A DNA stretch of 64,000 nt from Epiperipatus broadwayi (GCA_028023455.1 JAQFVV010000180.1:2536548-2600547), one strand, 5' to 3'. Shown: positions 35,671-48,318, counted from the stretch's first letter. Made by a program: numbers and translations. Notes: generated from the letters alone by a model not told the origin.

Positions 35671-37824
35671 TGCAACGGGATATATATATGCGTTACATTC
35701 AAATTTTAATAGTAACTTTTTTTATCTAATACAGAATTAAAAACAAACTGTCAAAATGCACAAATAACGAATTATTAATTTATAATTATTAATTTATTAA
35801 TATGTTAGATTGCTTGAAATATTAAAATAAGCTTTAAAAAAATAAATAAATTATAGAATCAAAGCAAAGATTTTAATCTTTAAATAAAATATCTAATAAA
35901 AAGCCTTTTGATTTTAATAATAGCGAAGAGTTTTTAATCTTAAAAAGAAAAATTACAAACAGATCCTTAAGGCAAAATGACAATTAAAAAAATGATTACA
36001 AAATAGATAAGAGTTCCCGCCCAAAGATACGGGCACAGACCTCAGTGGAAAAATTTACTTAGCCAAAAACCCAAAATCTACTTGGCCCAAACTGAATTAA
36101 CCAATAAAATATAAATAATAAAATATGTTTGATGAATCCATGCATTCCAGAGATAAGGTGCCTGACGACTATAAAAAGAAAAATCCAAAGGGAATAATGA
36201 GTTGGAGAGAATCAGAAAATTAAAACTTTAAATTCAATTGTCTTTGTTGAAAGCAGAAAATTTTTAAAAGCTATTGTCACCATCACTAAGAATGTAGTCA
36301 GCATCAACAGGCTTCCTTCGATACAGCCGGCCGAAGGTAGCTTTCCTATTCACGGATCCCAGGATCGAACCACTGGAACCGTCTTCACAAAGCTTCATAA
36401 ATCATCATCGTCCACAAGAAAAGGGCCCTTGCATAAATTAGATCTTCATTGCGAAGATTGAATAAGCACAGGACAAAAAAGAGGTATAAATTTATAAATG
36501 ATCAACTTAAATATAAACTCTCTTAAGCTTAAAATCTTTCGGATTATATTTGTGTCTAAAAAAATGAACTATAAACTTTCTTTCCTGAATAAACCTGAAC
36601 TTTCTGTATCTTTTATAAACTTTGCAATTTTAAAACTCTGATCTAAAGTTAAAACGTAATCTCTTCAAAATGAATTGTATTTTATTTTTGTTTATTCATG
36701 CTAAAAAGATCTGTTTGTAATAGGGTAGGGGTTTGCAATTGCAAACTTAAATTTAAAAATAGAAACACATTGTTATTTGTGCATTATTAAATTTAAAAAG
36801 AAAAGTAGGTTATATAAATTTGTAGTAAAAAAATAAGTTAAAATATAAATGTTATCTTAAAAATGATTTTAAAACCTTAATTAAACTAAATATTTTCTTG
36901 TTATTAAATTAATAAAATGATTTAAATGTTAGTTGAGTGTAGATGGCTGCTAGACTAGTTTAAATATGTTACTTTTAAAGAGGGTTTTGATTTCGGACTA
37001 TTTGTTTTATAGTTGTGTCAATGCTGGTGGAGAGATATATGGACGTTTATATCATTGTAATGTGAAGTGTGTTAGCACCTAGGGCTACGAGTCCAACTGA
37101 ATGCATGACCCCAAAGAGAGGTAGTCATATCGTTGAAATGGACGCAGAGGTATTTCCTGTGCCATTGACCCATTCCAGTTCTATGGATTGAGAAGATAAG
37201 TCGGCAAGATAAGACCGCTCTCTTATTATTACATACATGATTCCTTCTCCAGATAGAAGCACATTCCTATACTGGTTGAAGCTCATGTTTTCTCCAATAA
37301 TATCATGTTGTTCAGATGCACATTCCTGTCGCGTGATTCTATGCTAACATGTTCATATTGCATTGGTTGCTGATATATATCTGGAAGCGAGCATTGGTGT
37401 GGCTGCGAACTTTTAGCCCGGAATCAATTGTTTGAAAGTCTTTTAGGTGCGTGGTCTGGGTAGCTCATCTATACTCAACATTTCTAAAATTTAAAATTAA
37501 AAGTTAAAAACAAATAAAATAATAATGAAACAAAATAAAACAAATTAGTTTGTGCGTTATTAATTATATACGTAAATAAAAATTTTTTTTGTGTTATTAA
37601 AACTGACAGTGCTTGCTTTTTTATTCTTTATTATTAATAATATATTTTAATAAATATATTAAGTTTCTGCATCTACTTGAGCTAGTGACTTGGGCTGGCG
37701 GTCGTGGTCTTAACAGCATGTATCTGTCAACTTTATAAATTTTCTAGGTTCAAAGTAGCCTAGTGATGCTCTGTCGGCAGATACGGTAAGACTGGATACT
37801 TCACCATAATCCCCAACCGTTATA
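35671..37824 (+). mobile_element. Unclassified 2.15-kb element (family Y), copy 1, inserted in a PLE
   Basis: The PLE sequence on both sides joins cleanly if this segment and one copy of ATAT (35667-35670, 37825-37828) are removed, so it is an insertion with a 4-bp TSD. The left end is TGCAACGGG; the complement of the right end is TATAACGGTTGGGG, a short imperfect inverted repeat. The interior has blocks of clearly higher GC (36010-36060, 36310-36430, 37020-37460, 37690-37800) than its surroundings. It has a TATAAAAA at about 36165, an AATAAA at about 36588, and no long reading frame. A second copy, diverged but in matching order, is at 41909-43953. It may be a non-autonomous DNA transposon or an LTR-derived element; the sequence does not decide. 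Confidence 0.7.
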
Positions 37825-39030
37825 ATATATTTGCAAACACCTTTAATTTTTAATGCATGTTTAATTATTTATATGGAATCCACTCTATCAATAGGACCAC
37901 ACATTTCTATCACATCAAATGAAGTAATAACATCACTTTCATTAAGCATTGTATTTTAATTTTATCTACAAAATCAAAAGATGAAGTAATGGTATTTTTC
38001 CAATTCTAAAACTTCTTCAAACAGCTTACAAATATATTTAAAAGTTTGATATATAAATGAATGACCAAAGTGAATCATAAATCACAAAAGATTATGTTTG
38101 TGTAATTTTATATTTGCAAAAATATGAGGACATAACACAGAAAGGATATATCGTATAGGACACAATATCATAAATGGCTTTATTCTTAGCTTTTTTAAAA
38201 ATATTGTTAATAAACTTTATTCTCTAACCATCAGTATTATATTCATCAATCAAATAAACCCCAGATTTATCCATTTGTACTTTACCTTTCTGAATATATA
38301 GACATTTCATCATTAAACATATTTACAGCCCTTTATCTTCATTTAAACTAATCATATCATTTTACAGAATCTATAATTTTCATATGGAATCACATTAAAT
38401 TTATGACAATTTTCTTAATTTCATCTGCAATATGACTATCACCGGGTATCATTTCAAAGGAATTTTGAACAATTGAAATTATATCCAAGTCATACTCATC
38501 CCATGTACCATTGTCATATTTAACTCCATGACCTAAAACATTTCTGAATCAAATGCATCTTTTTATCTGAAAAATTGAATAAATAAGTTTATGGATACCA
38601 TTTATTAAATAAAAAATCATTTTCTTCTCAAATTTATGATATAATTTAAGTTCAAATAATTTAAATCCATGTTCACAGTTTTATATTTTTTCCAAATTCA
38701 TGATTCATTTAAAATGATTAAATGTTCCATTGCTTTCATTTACCTCTGAATATTAAAAAATTATTTGTTACATTTCTCAACTACATTGTTTGAATGTATT
38801 GATTTTAATTTATCCATACATTTTGGTACTAAATGTATAAAAATGTTCAATTTTATGTTGCAACAATTTGGGAATGCATGATAAACTTTACAACACTTAA
38901 AAAAAACAAAATTTGCATTAAAGCTTAATAACTTTTTTACATGGTTTCTACCATTCCTCAGTCATCCTTCATTTGTTAATGTCACTTAAATCCATTACAT
39001 TAAAAAAAGGAATACAACTATTGTAATAAC
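37825..39030 (-). pseudogene. Penelope-like element, long copy A, 5' part
   Basis: Reading the minus strand from about 39030: LVPKCMDKLKSIHSN-like sequence, a block matching 41610-41900 of copy C (the FKLFELKLYHKFEKK region), the FEMIPGDSHIADEIKKIV block and a MDSQ-type region. It then runs up to the insertion with GPIDRVDSI and a KGVCKYI-like segment. The order is the same as the uninterrupted part of copy C. All frames are broken. With 34510-35670 it forms one PLE of about 2.4 kb split by the family Y insertion. Confidence 0.7.
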
Positions 39031-39039
39031 AATAAAAAT

Positions 39040-39655
39040 AATAAATATAATAGTAATTAACTATTATATGCAGTTTTTCAATCCACAGAAGCATTTTCAG
39101 TTAATTGTTAACTCCTCTTCAACTGCCATTTAATTCAAAAAACACAATGGAAGCAAACATCATCAACTCAAATCCTACGAATCCCAAATTTTAATGGTAT
39201 CATCTTCACTATTAAGTATATTCATTTTATTTCTATTTACTAAAATTGCAACATTAATTTTTCTTTTACTGTGATTTCTCTCTTTATGAAGAATCTTAAA
39301 ACTTTCAATATCAAACTTAAATTTATATATACATGTCTTTTCATGATTCAAGAAAACTGAAGCAGTCATTAAATTACTTATTTTTATTACAGGCAAAACT
39401 CTTCATACAGTAGTGCCACTCAGTGGAAGTTAGAATGGCACTACTGTATGGGATGTTTTGCCTGTTTTAACAGCTTGAGAAAGCATAAGAAACGGTGATC
39501 ATATGATGTTTATTATTCTTATTACTATTATTTATACTTTTCACATGGTTGTGTAACAATTCCTACTCTTTTATTTTTTTAAAAATATACTGCACTTCAG
39601 TTTATCTATATATGATAACATACAGCCCGAAAAACTTTGATAAACAACATTTTGG
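39040..39655 (-). pseudogene. Penelope-like element, partial copy B (3' region) behind copy A
   Basis: The minus strand contains the PLE C-terminal block (FKFDIESFKILHKERNHSKRKI near 39210-39330 and a KIWDS end near 39175) and the 3' untranslated stretch found in copy C at 45730-45830. It lies immediately upstream of long copy A in the same orientation, so a partial 3' copy precedes a long copy. That is the partial-tandem (pseudo-LTR) layout described for PLEs. A CATCACATG-family element (39390-39512) is inserted in it. Confidence 0.7.
39390..39512 (-). mobile_element. CATCACATG-family element, copy 3 (123 bp), inserted in a PLE
   Basis: Flanked by TTATTTTTATTA (39378-39389) and TTATTCTTATTA (39513-39524), a 12-bp TSD with one mismatch. 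Starts CAGGCAAAACTCTTCATACAGT, has the complement CACTACTGTATGGGATGTTTTGCCTG, then ends GGTGATCATATGATGTTTA. The homologous PLE region at 34730-34790 lacks it, which confirms an insertion. Confidence 0.8.
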
Positions 39656-41300
39656 CCATACCAAAATTTAAACAGAAGCTGGAAAATGATAATATGATTT
39701 GTTTGAAAAAAGATAAATGGCTGTGAATGTGTTTAATGATGAAATGTTAGTATATTGAGAAAGTTAAAGTACAAATGGATATACTTAGATTCTTTTTTGA
39801 TTTAAGAATATAATATGGATGGTCAGAGAATAAAATTTATTAAGAATATTTTTAAAAAAGCTAAGAATAAAGCCTTAAATAATAATGTATATTATAAGAT
39901 ATATCTGTCTGCACTATATGTTCTCGTATTTTTGCAAATATAGAATTACATAAAGAAGGCAATCTTTTGTGAATTATGATTGATTTTGGTTGTTCTTTTA
40001 AACTGTTACAAGACTTTTTAGGATTTGAAGAAAATACTATTGCTTCATCTTTTGATTTTGTAGATAGAATGAAAATATGGGAGTAATGATGCATTAAAAA
40101 GTAAAGGTGTTTGCAAATATATAATACAATTTATTATTGATACTTTAAATTTTTTCATGATAACATTGTTGATTCCTTTAAAGGTGGATATTGTAAAATG
40201 TCTAAACATTGGCCTTTAGGACTGTATGTTGTTGCACAAGCTTGCAATTTTATTTTGTCTACATATGAGAATACTATTTTAGATATGTGTACATTTAAAG
40301 TTATTAAAATTTACAAGGAGAATGTGGTTGATATTTTTCTTTGTCAAAATACCAATAGTATAAATTTGCTTGTAGAGAAGTTAAATAATTTGAATGGCTT
40401 GATATGGACTATTGAAAAGTAACAGAACAAAAATATTATGTACTTGAATTTAGTTATTACAAGAGGTAATAGTTTGTTATGTTATAAATTAATAATCAAA
40501 CCATTGCAAAAAAGATGTGTAAATTGTAATTCAAAAGTACCAATATATGCATAAGGTGGCAAGTTTTAGGTCTTTTTTATTTTGTAATAAAAAAATATGT
40601 CATTATCAGTGTGATAAATTAAAAAATATTGAGATATTTATCAAAGAATTGCTTGCAGTTGGTTATAAGAATGAAACCGATTAACAATATTTTATGTCAA
40701 TTTAAAAAGTTATAATAATTTAAAGAGATTAAAGATTGATAATAAAAAATGGATATCTATTTCGTTTATTTCAAATGCCCAGTGAATTTTTTTAAGAATA
40801 TGTATAAGGATGTGTTTAATGTTTCATTTTCTGTTACAAATAATCTTAATAAGTTAGTGAATAATTCTAAAAATGTTATATCTGTCAAGCAGAAAAATAA
40901 CGTTGCATGTTAATTTTTTTGTGGATGTATGTTATCATATATAGATGAATCAAAGAGCAGTATTGAAAAAAAGATTAAAGGAACATGAAATACAAATGTG
41001 TGAAAAGTAAAAATAACATTGATTTAATGACTGCTTCAGTTTTCTTCAATCATGTAAATAGAAATTTATGTTTAATATAGAAAGTGTCAAAATTCTTCAT
41101 GAAGAGAGAAACCATAATAAAAGAAAAATTAAAGAGGCAATTTTCATAAGTTGAAATGAGATTAATATAATTAATAGAGAAACTTCCAATGTTAAAATTC
41201 GAGATTTATTCCTTTATGTTTTTGAATTTAACAGCAATTGAGGAGAGTTAGATTGAAAGACTATATATAATAGTTAATTACTGTTATATTTATTATTTTT
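39656..41300 (+). pseudogene. Penelope-like element, partial copy D (5'-truncated), ahead of copy C
   Basis: The plus strand matches copy C from about 44040 onward: GFEENTIASSF-like and a GHRAC-like patch near 39960-40080, then (40198-40422) MSKHWPLGLYVVAQACNFIL, the RT motif-B-like block, and ILDMCTFKVIKIYKENVVDIFLCQ, where the YVDD box is destroyed (NVVD). LNNLNGLIWTIEK follows. After a stop, the LNLVITRGN block, a VIYVKQKN region near 40880 and the C-terminal ERNHNKRKIKEAIFIS block near 41100 complete it. It carries no upstream N-terminal part. It ends near 41300, with the N-terminus of copy C starting just after. Confidence 0.75.
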
Positions 41301-41339
41301 ATTGTTATTCCAATAGTTTTTTTATTATCAAACATTTTA

Positions 41340-41908
41340 TTTTAATTAAATTTTTTTAATATAATGAATTTAAGTGATGTTAAGAAATGATGGATCATTG
41401 TTGCAAAGTAAAATTCAACATTGTAAAAACTTAATACCAAAATGTATGGATACATTAATATAAATAATTTTAAATGATATAATTAAAACATGTAAAAAAT
41501 AATCAAAATAAGAGTCATAGATCACATGAACCCTATTCTCTTATTTAAAAAATAACTTTTGAATATTTTCAAAGGTATTTGAAAGCAATTGATAATTTTA
41601 TAATTTTAAATGAATGGTGGGCTTGAAACTAATATAAAATTGTTTGTGAAAATGAATTTAAATTATTTGAAAATGAATTTAAATTATTTGAATTTAAATT
41701 GCATAATAAGTTTGAGAAGAAAATTGATTTATTTAATATGCAATATTCACAAACATATATCGATATCAATTTGTTATATAAAAAGATATATTTCATTCAG
41801 AAATATGTTTTAAGTCACAGAGCTAAATATGTTGGTAGTAAATAGTGGGATAATTATAATTTGGAATTAATTACAGTTGTGCAAAATTCATTTGAAATGA
41901 TCCTTAAT
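41340..41908 (+). pseudogene. Penelope-like element, long copy C, N-terminal part
   Basis: Begins with the block matching copy A near 39000 (LSDVKK, then LIPKCMDTLI near 41435), followed by a FEMNLNYLNLNCIISLRRKLIYL-like region and TVVQNSFEMI at 41870-41900. The match breaks at 41908, where family Y is inserted, and resumes at 43958. Translation is broken by stops. I take 41340 as the start only because similarity to copy A begins there. Confidence 0.65.
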
Positions 41909-43953
41909 ATAATGGTTGGAGGAACCTCCCAAACCTATTTTCCATGCCAGGGCACCACTAGGCTATTTGGACCTAGAAAACTTATCAAGGTGATAGATAC
42001 ATATAGGAGAGGCTACTCTTTTATTGAATTGAAAGCCCCAATCACTAGCCCAGGGAGAAATTGAGCTTAAAATATCACACTGTATATTTAAAAATTCTAA
42101 TTCTTTATTTTAAATATTACTAATAAAATATATAAAATAAATTACTGCCAAAATTAATTCAACAAAACATTTTATTACACACATTAATACAAACATCTGA
42201 AGATTAAATTTTCTATTAAATATATTTGATTTAAACTATATGCACAGATGGTACATTTAAGATTTACTACAATTTTAATATTTTACTAACCATAAATACG
42301 CTACATAAATATGCATATAATTAACTCAATCCTTTTAACCTTGGGTCAAAATTTCATGTTTAAACCAACACTAGCATACTGATATACCGATGTGACCAAT
42401 GCAAAATGAGATTGTTAGCATAACACAATCATGCTAACAGAACACAATCATGCTAACAGAAATATACATCTGTAGCATGATATCATTAGAGAAATAAAGA
42501 ATCATGGTGGGGAGTAATGGATATCTTCCCCATGATCATTAATAAATTTCACCAACAGACAGGAATGATCCACTGCCAAATTGGTAGTACAAAAATGAAA
42601 TCATTTGAAATATATATGCAAGATGCTCTGTAAATGAAGATAGCGGTCTTTGCTGGCTTACTGTCCCAACCAGACTGTAAGAAATTCAAGGGCACAGGAA
42701 ATGTGTCTATGATCATTGACAACATGTGACTACACTTTTGGGCCATATGTTCAGGTAGGTATTATTCCCTATATGTTAACACACCACAAGGGAATGAGTA
42801 TCCAATGTGTCTACCCAGATCACATTGATATAAAACATCAATACATTATATCCACCAGCACTGATTTAACTACAAAACAATTATTCCAAAATTAACACCC
42901 AAACTAGCATAATCTTACAAATCTATGCAGCCATTTATGCCCATTTTAAATTATTAAAAGAAATTTACAAGAATGGAGATGATATCAAACACATATATAA
43001 AATGTATAATAAATAATGTAAAATTTTAGTCAGATAAGAGATTTCTTTAAAAATTAAGTGATGTTTAAAATTACTGCTTGGAAAAGTTTGTATTATATAA
43101 TTAAAGTTCATTTAAAGCAAAAGTTCATACTTTCCAATGCTGTAGGTTTACTGAAGTGTATCTTTGGGTCCTTAATACATCACATGACTATTGTTTTTGT
43201 GAAGGTTTGTGATGATGGTGTTCTAGTCCAATATAAAAATACATCACATGACTATGTTCATAGTTTTTTCCATCCCATACTGATATTGTTTTGGATGGAG
43301 ATGAATTTGTTGCTGGCCAGTTTCTGGGAAACATCATTCTGGAGGCTGCCTCAGCTGGTGCAAATACAAAAAATGTAATTTATTGCATGATCTCTACATT
43401 CTGGAGATCCACAATACACTTATAAAATATGTTTCAATAACATGTAATCAGCAAGAGCAATCCAAATCCATCTCCACTTCAAAGTTTTCTTTTTATATCT
43501 TTTTGAATTCTTATCAAATTCCAGGATTGATCTTGCCTGGCTTGGCACTGTTCTTATTGGTGATGATGACTTTTCTCTGTGGACCATGTCTTCATTTCCA
43601 TTGTTATTGGTCAGATTGCTTTAGAGCAGGAACTTAAAATTTTATCACTAGTATTTTTTAATTTATCTTTTATCTGACTTTATTCACTATTACATCATTA
43701 TAGAAAGTCATTTCATTCTAAGATTAAAAATAATAATTAACACCTTTTTTATTCTTTTATATTAAAATCAATCTTGTTTTCAGATTTTTAACATTAAATA
43801 ATTATATAATTATTTTGCCATCTGTGCATATATATATATTAATTTAAATAAAATTATTAAATTCTTTTTTTATACATGTATGTCTACCTGAGGGCAATTT
43901 TTTATATATTTTTTTCACTTCTATTTGAAAGTGATGTAACAGCATTACATTGG
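41909..43953 (-). mobile_element. Unclassified 2.05-kb element (family Y), copy 2, inserted in a PLE
   Basis: The left end ATAATGGTTGGAGG matches the complement of copy 1's right end (ATAACGGTTGGGGAT). The next 150 bases continue the match (CACTAGGCTATTTGGACCTA against CACTAGGCTACTTTGAACCT on the other strand). The region around 42360-42860, complemented, matches 37020-37450 (TTTCCTGTGCC, CAAAGACCGCTATCTT, TATGCTAAC). The right end resembles the complement of copy 1's left end less well. TAAT occurs on both sides (41905-41908, 43954-43957), a possible 4-bp TSD. Orientation relative to the host PLE is the same as in copy 1, but the site differs. No long frame; minus-strand 42549-42746 is open for 65 codons with no family I know. 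Confidence 0.65.
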
Positions 43954-45950
43954 TAATAGTCATATTGCTGATGAAATTATTAAGAAAATTTATTGTCATA
44001 AATTTAATGTGATTTCATATCACAATTCATGGGAACTGGTCATTTTGAAATTTAAACAGATAATGAAATATGATAATAATTGTTTGACAGAAGATAAAGG
44101 ACTGTGAATATGATTAATGATGAAATGTCAGTATTTTGAGAAAGCTAATTGCAAATGGATGAACTTGTTTTTTTTTTTATTGAAGAATATAATATGGATA
44201 GTCAGATAATCAAATTTATTAATAATATTTTTAAAAAGCTAATAATAAAATCTTAAATAATAATGTGTACTGTAAGATAAATCTCTCCTGGGCTATATGT
44301 CCTCATATTTTTGCAAATATAATATTACATTAAAAAGGTAATCCTGTGCAAATTATGATTGATTTTGGTGATTCATTTGTATATCAAACATCTAAAGATA
44401 GCTGTTACAAGAGTATTTAGGTTTTGGGGGAAATGCTTTGTCTTTTTGATGTTGTAGGTAGAATAAAAATATAGTGAATAATGATAGTGACCTTATTGCT
44501 TTATTAGATAGGCCAGAAATGTATGGTCCGGTTGATAGAGTGGATTCCATAAAAATAATTGATCATACATCAAAAAGTAAAGGTGTTTGCACATATATGA
44601 TACAATTTATTATTGATTGTTTAAAATTTTTTGACAACATTGCCACTTCTTTTGATGGTGGATATTATAAAATGTCTAAAGATTGTTCTATGGGTCTGCC
44701 TGTTGTTGCACAAGTTTGCAATTTTGTTTTGTCTACACATGAAAATAGTATTTTAGATATGTGTACTTTTAAAGATGTTAAAATTTACAAATGGTATGTG
44801 GATGTTTTTGTTTGTGAAAATACCAATACTATAAATTTGCTTGTAGAAGAATTAAATAATTTAAATGGCATGAAATAGTCTATTGAAAAAGAATAGGACA
44901 AAAGTATTAAGTATTTGGATTTAATTATTACAAAAAATAATATTTTGTTAAATTATAAATTAAAAACGATTGCAAATATGGGGTATATAAATTGTAAATC
45001 AAAAGGACCAATTATGCATAAGATTACATGTTTTAGATTCTTTTTTTTTTTATCATAAATAATTATGTTATTACCAGTGTGATAAATTAAAGAATATTGA
45101 AATATTGGTCAAGAAATTGCTTGGTTATAAGTGTGAATGGATGAGCAATACTTTATATTAATTTAAAAAGTTATAATAATTTAAGGGGTTTGAAGATTGA
45201 TAATAGAAAATAAATATCTATTATATATATTTCAAATGCTCAATTGAAGTTTTTTAAAGATATATATATATATAAGGATCCATTTAATGTTTCATTTTGT
45301 GTTACAAACAATGTTAATAGGTTAGTGAATTACTCTAAAAATGTTATATTTGTCAAGCAGAAAAGTGATGTTGTATATAATTTTTTTTGTGGATGTACAG
45401 TTTAATATATAGATGAATTAAGATGCATTATTGAAAAAAAATAAAAGCATGAAGTGTTTAACAAGCATATGAAAAGTAAAAATAATAATGATTTAATGAC
45501 TGTTTCAGTTTTCTTGGATCATGAAAGGACACCTAAATATAAATTTAAATTTGGGATTGAAAGTGTTAAGATTCTTCATGAAGAAAGAAACCATAATAAA
45601 AGAAAAGTTAAAAAGAGTTTTAATGAATAAAAATAAAATGAGTATAATTAATAAAGAAGCTGTTAATGTTAGAATTTGGGATTCATGGGATTTGAGTTTA
45701 TGACATATGAATCTGTTCTGTTTTTGAATTTAATGGCAGTTGAGGAGAGGTAACGAATTAACCAAAAGTACTTCTACAGATTGAAAGACTGTATATAATA
45801 GTTAATTACCATTATATTTATTATTTTTTGTTATTATATAAGTGTGTATGTATAGATAAGAATTAATTGTATAAGTATATTTATTTAAATATTGCAGCTC
45901 TGATAATGACTGCTGAGTAAATAAAGCTATAAGCAAGAAGGAATAGATGA
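43954..45950 (+). pseudogene. Penelope-like element, long copy C, RT to 3' end
   Basis: Resumes with NSHIADEI-type sequence. The RT appears at 44474-44878: GPVDRVDSIKIIDH, then KDCSMGLPVVAQVCNFVLS (RT motif B, usual G-x-P), then VKIYKWYVDVFVCENT, where the catalytic YVDD reads YVDV, and LVEELNNLNGMK. Downstream (45270-45440) VYNFFCGC and a YIDELRC-like string look like a GIY-YIG nuclease with both motifs altered (YIG to YID), followed by ERNHNKRK near 45580 and a WDSWDLSL end at 45703. The 3' non-coding part reaches a GCTCTGATAATGACTGC string at 45897, the degenerate counterpart of the hammerhead-like ends at 4471 and 60203. Dead copy. Confidence 0.78.
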
Positions 45951-45959
45951 TATTTTATA

Positions 45960-46369
45960 TTAAATTGCATTGTAAAATGTTCAATTAAAATGCTTATAGT
46001 AATGTAACCTCTTGAAAGAATGATGAGAATATCATCATCATCAAAACTAATTGATAATAATATATGCCAAAATAATGATGTGAGCTAAGCTCTTTGGGTT
46101 TATAAGAATATAAATGCTATATAAGAGATGCAAGGGCAAGTAATTATAGTAAATATCATTAAAATACAAAGCAATATTATTAGTGACTTTAAAAGAACTC
46201 TCAACTCCCTCTAATACAAATGGATTACTTCTAGTATTGCAAGCATATGCCATTGAGGTTTCATTTAAAAATCATTCTCTTACATCTACTACCACCACCA
46301 GCTTTCTTACCTGAAGCATAAGTAAGTAGCTCATTGATATTATTAGAAAAAAACATATTTAATTTTAGG
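45960..46369. other. Spacer, nothing recognised
   Basis: AT-rich DNA between the PLE nest and the three-unit repeat. No coding block. Confidence 0.4.
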
Positions 46370-47660
46370 GTATATGAGCACAGACTTTCACACCACTTTT
46401 CACTCACTATTCTATCTCATATCACTGGTATACCTGAACACATATATGTCAAAAAGATAAATAATGACTAATACACATATTTCATGCTAAACCAGCAATC
46501 ATCAATTGGTCCAGATTATCATCTTCACACATATAAACAATAAGTGCTCAGATATATATTAAGATAGCCAATCTTCATACTTTAATGGACAGGCTTCAAT
46601 CCACTCTACACTCCAACTCTTCAACTATCCATCCAATTGAAAATATGATGGAACATTCAAATGTCATCCTGAGGCTAAGATTCTTGTCAAAGCTATGTTG
46701 ACCTAAAGTCAATCTGACCCCTCATGTACAGGACACAATCCATTAAATACATATACAAGGGATGGACAGACATCTCTACAATGTAATAACTGAAATACAG
46801 ACATTATATATCTGCATCAATATATGTAATATATAGAGAATATGAGCTCAGACTTTCATACCACCCTTCGCTTACCACTCTATCTCATATCACTGATACA
46901 CCTGAACACATATATGTCGAAAAGATAAATAATCACCAATCTCCATATTTCATGCTAAATCAGAAATCATCAGTTGGTCCAGATTATCATCTCTACACAT
47001 ATATGCAATAAGTGCTATATTAAGATAGCCAATCTTTATACTTTAATGGACAGGCATCAATCCACTCTACACCCCAACTCTTCAACCATCCATCCAATTG
47101 ATAATCTGATGATGGCTCAAAGGTCATGCTGAGGCTGAGATTCTTGTCAAACCCATGTTGACCTAAAGTCAATCTGACCCCTCATGTACAGGGCACAATC
47201 CATTTAATACAAATACAAGGAATGGGCAGGTATCTCTACAATAAGGCTTATTATATATCTGCATCAATATATGTAATATATAGGGTATATGACAAGAATA
47301 TCAGCCTCAGGGTGGCCTTTGAGTGTTCCTTCATCAGATTTTCAATTGGATGGATGGTTGAAGAGTTGGAGTGTGGAGTGGAGTGAAGCCTGTCCATTAA
47401 GATATGAAGATTGGCTATCTTAATATATATATATATATCACTTATTGCATATATGTGTGCAGATGATAATCTGGGCCAACTGATGATTGCTGGTTTAGCA
47501 TGAAATACATATATTGGTGATTATTTATCTTTTTGACATGATATGAGATAGAGTGGTGTAAAAGTCTGTGCTCATTATATATATTGATGCAGGCATATAA
47601 TAAGCTTGTATTTCAGTTATTACATTGTAAAGATTTCTGCCCATCCCTTGTATAAGTATT
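46370..47660. repeat. Three-unit repeat: two direct ~450-bp units and one inverted unit
   Basis: Unit 1 (about 46370-46839) and unit 2 (about 46840-47279) are direct copies sharing CAGACTTTCA(C/T)ACCAC, CTCATATCACTG, GATAGCCAATCTT, TTAATGGACAGGC, CCACTCTACAC and TCAATCTGACCCCTCATGTA. Unit 3 (about 47280-47660) is inverted: its complement runs through the same blocks in order. Identity looks high (about nine in ten by eye). A decayed relative is at 57330-57405. No coding content; the family is unknown to me. Confidence 0.8.
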
Positions 47661-48318
47661 AATTTTATAAAATTTTGAAGTGTTCTCTTATATCATTGCC
47701 ACCAAAGATTATAATCTTTGAAAATACCCTTTTTTATAGCAAAATTACCTTTAAATAAAATAGTTCACGAAAGAAATTAGGGTATCTCTGGAAAATATGA
47801 TTGATTTTATTCATCAAATAAAGTCTCTCTAATTCTTAAAATGTATTCAATATAGATTGAAATCGTAGTAAATAAGTAAGACATACATTTACCCGTAAGT
47901 TAATGTCTTATCACAATTATAATAATATTATTCTCTTACTATAGAATAAACTTCTAGGATGACATTCAGATATTTGGGATGGGTTAGAGATTTTGTAGCC
48001 ATTCAAAATACCATAGAATAAATATATTTAAATATACTTTTAATTTGAACTAAGTTTTTTCATAATCTAAATTTATTATAGAATAATAAATAGGGTTTAA
48101 TATTTATGGAAATAATTTTAAAATAAATCAACACAATGATTTTTTATTAAGCAAATTCAACTTTCTTAGATATAATTCTAATTCCTAATGATAATTCAAT
48201 AAAGTGACTCATATTAATTTTATTGTTTATGTGCTTTTACAACAACTCTTTAGATAATTGATAATACTATACAGAAAAAGAATCAGAATTAAAACTAATT
48301 CTTTTTTTATGTTGCACT
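47661..48318. other. Spacer, nothing recognised
   Basis: AT-rich DNA without coding block or repeat. Confidence 0.4.

Noticed and set aside
36300-36400. GGTTCGATCCTGG on the minus strand, resembling a tRNA B box
   Set aside because: The bases around it do not form a T-arm or an acceptor stem, and there is no A box at the right distance.
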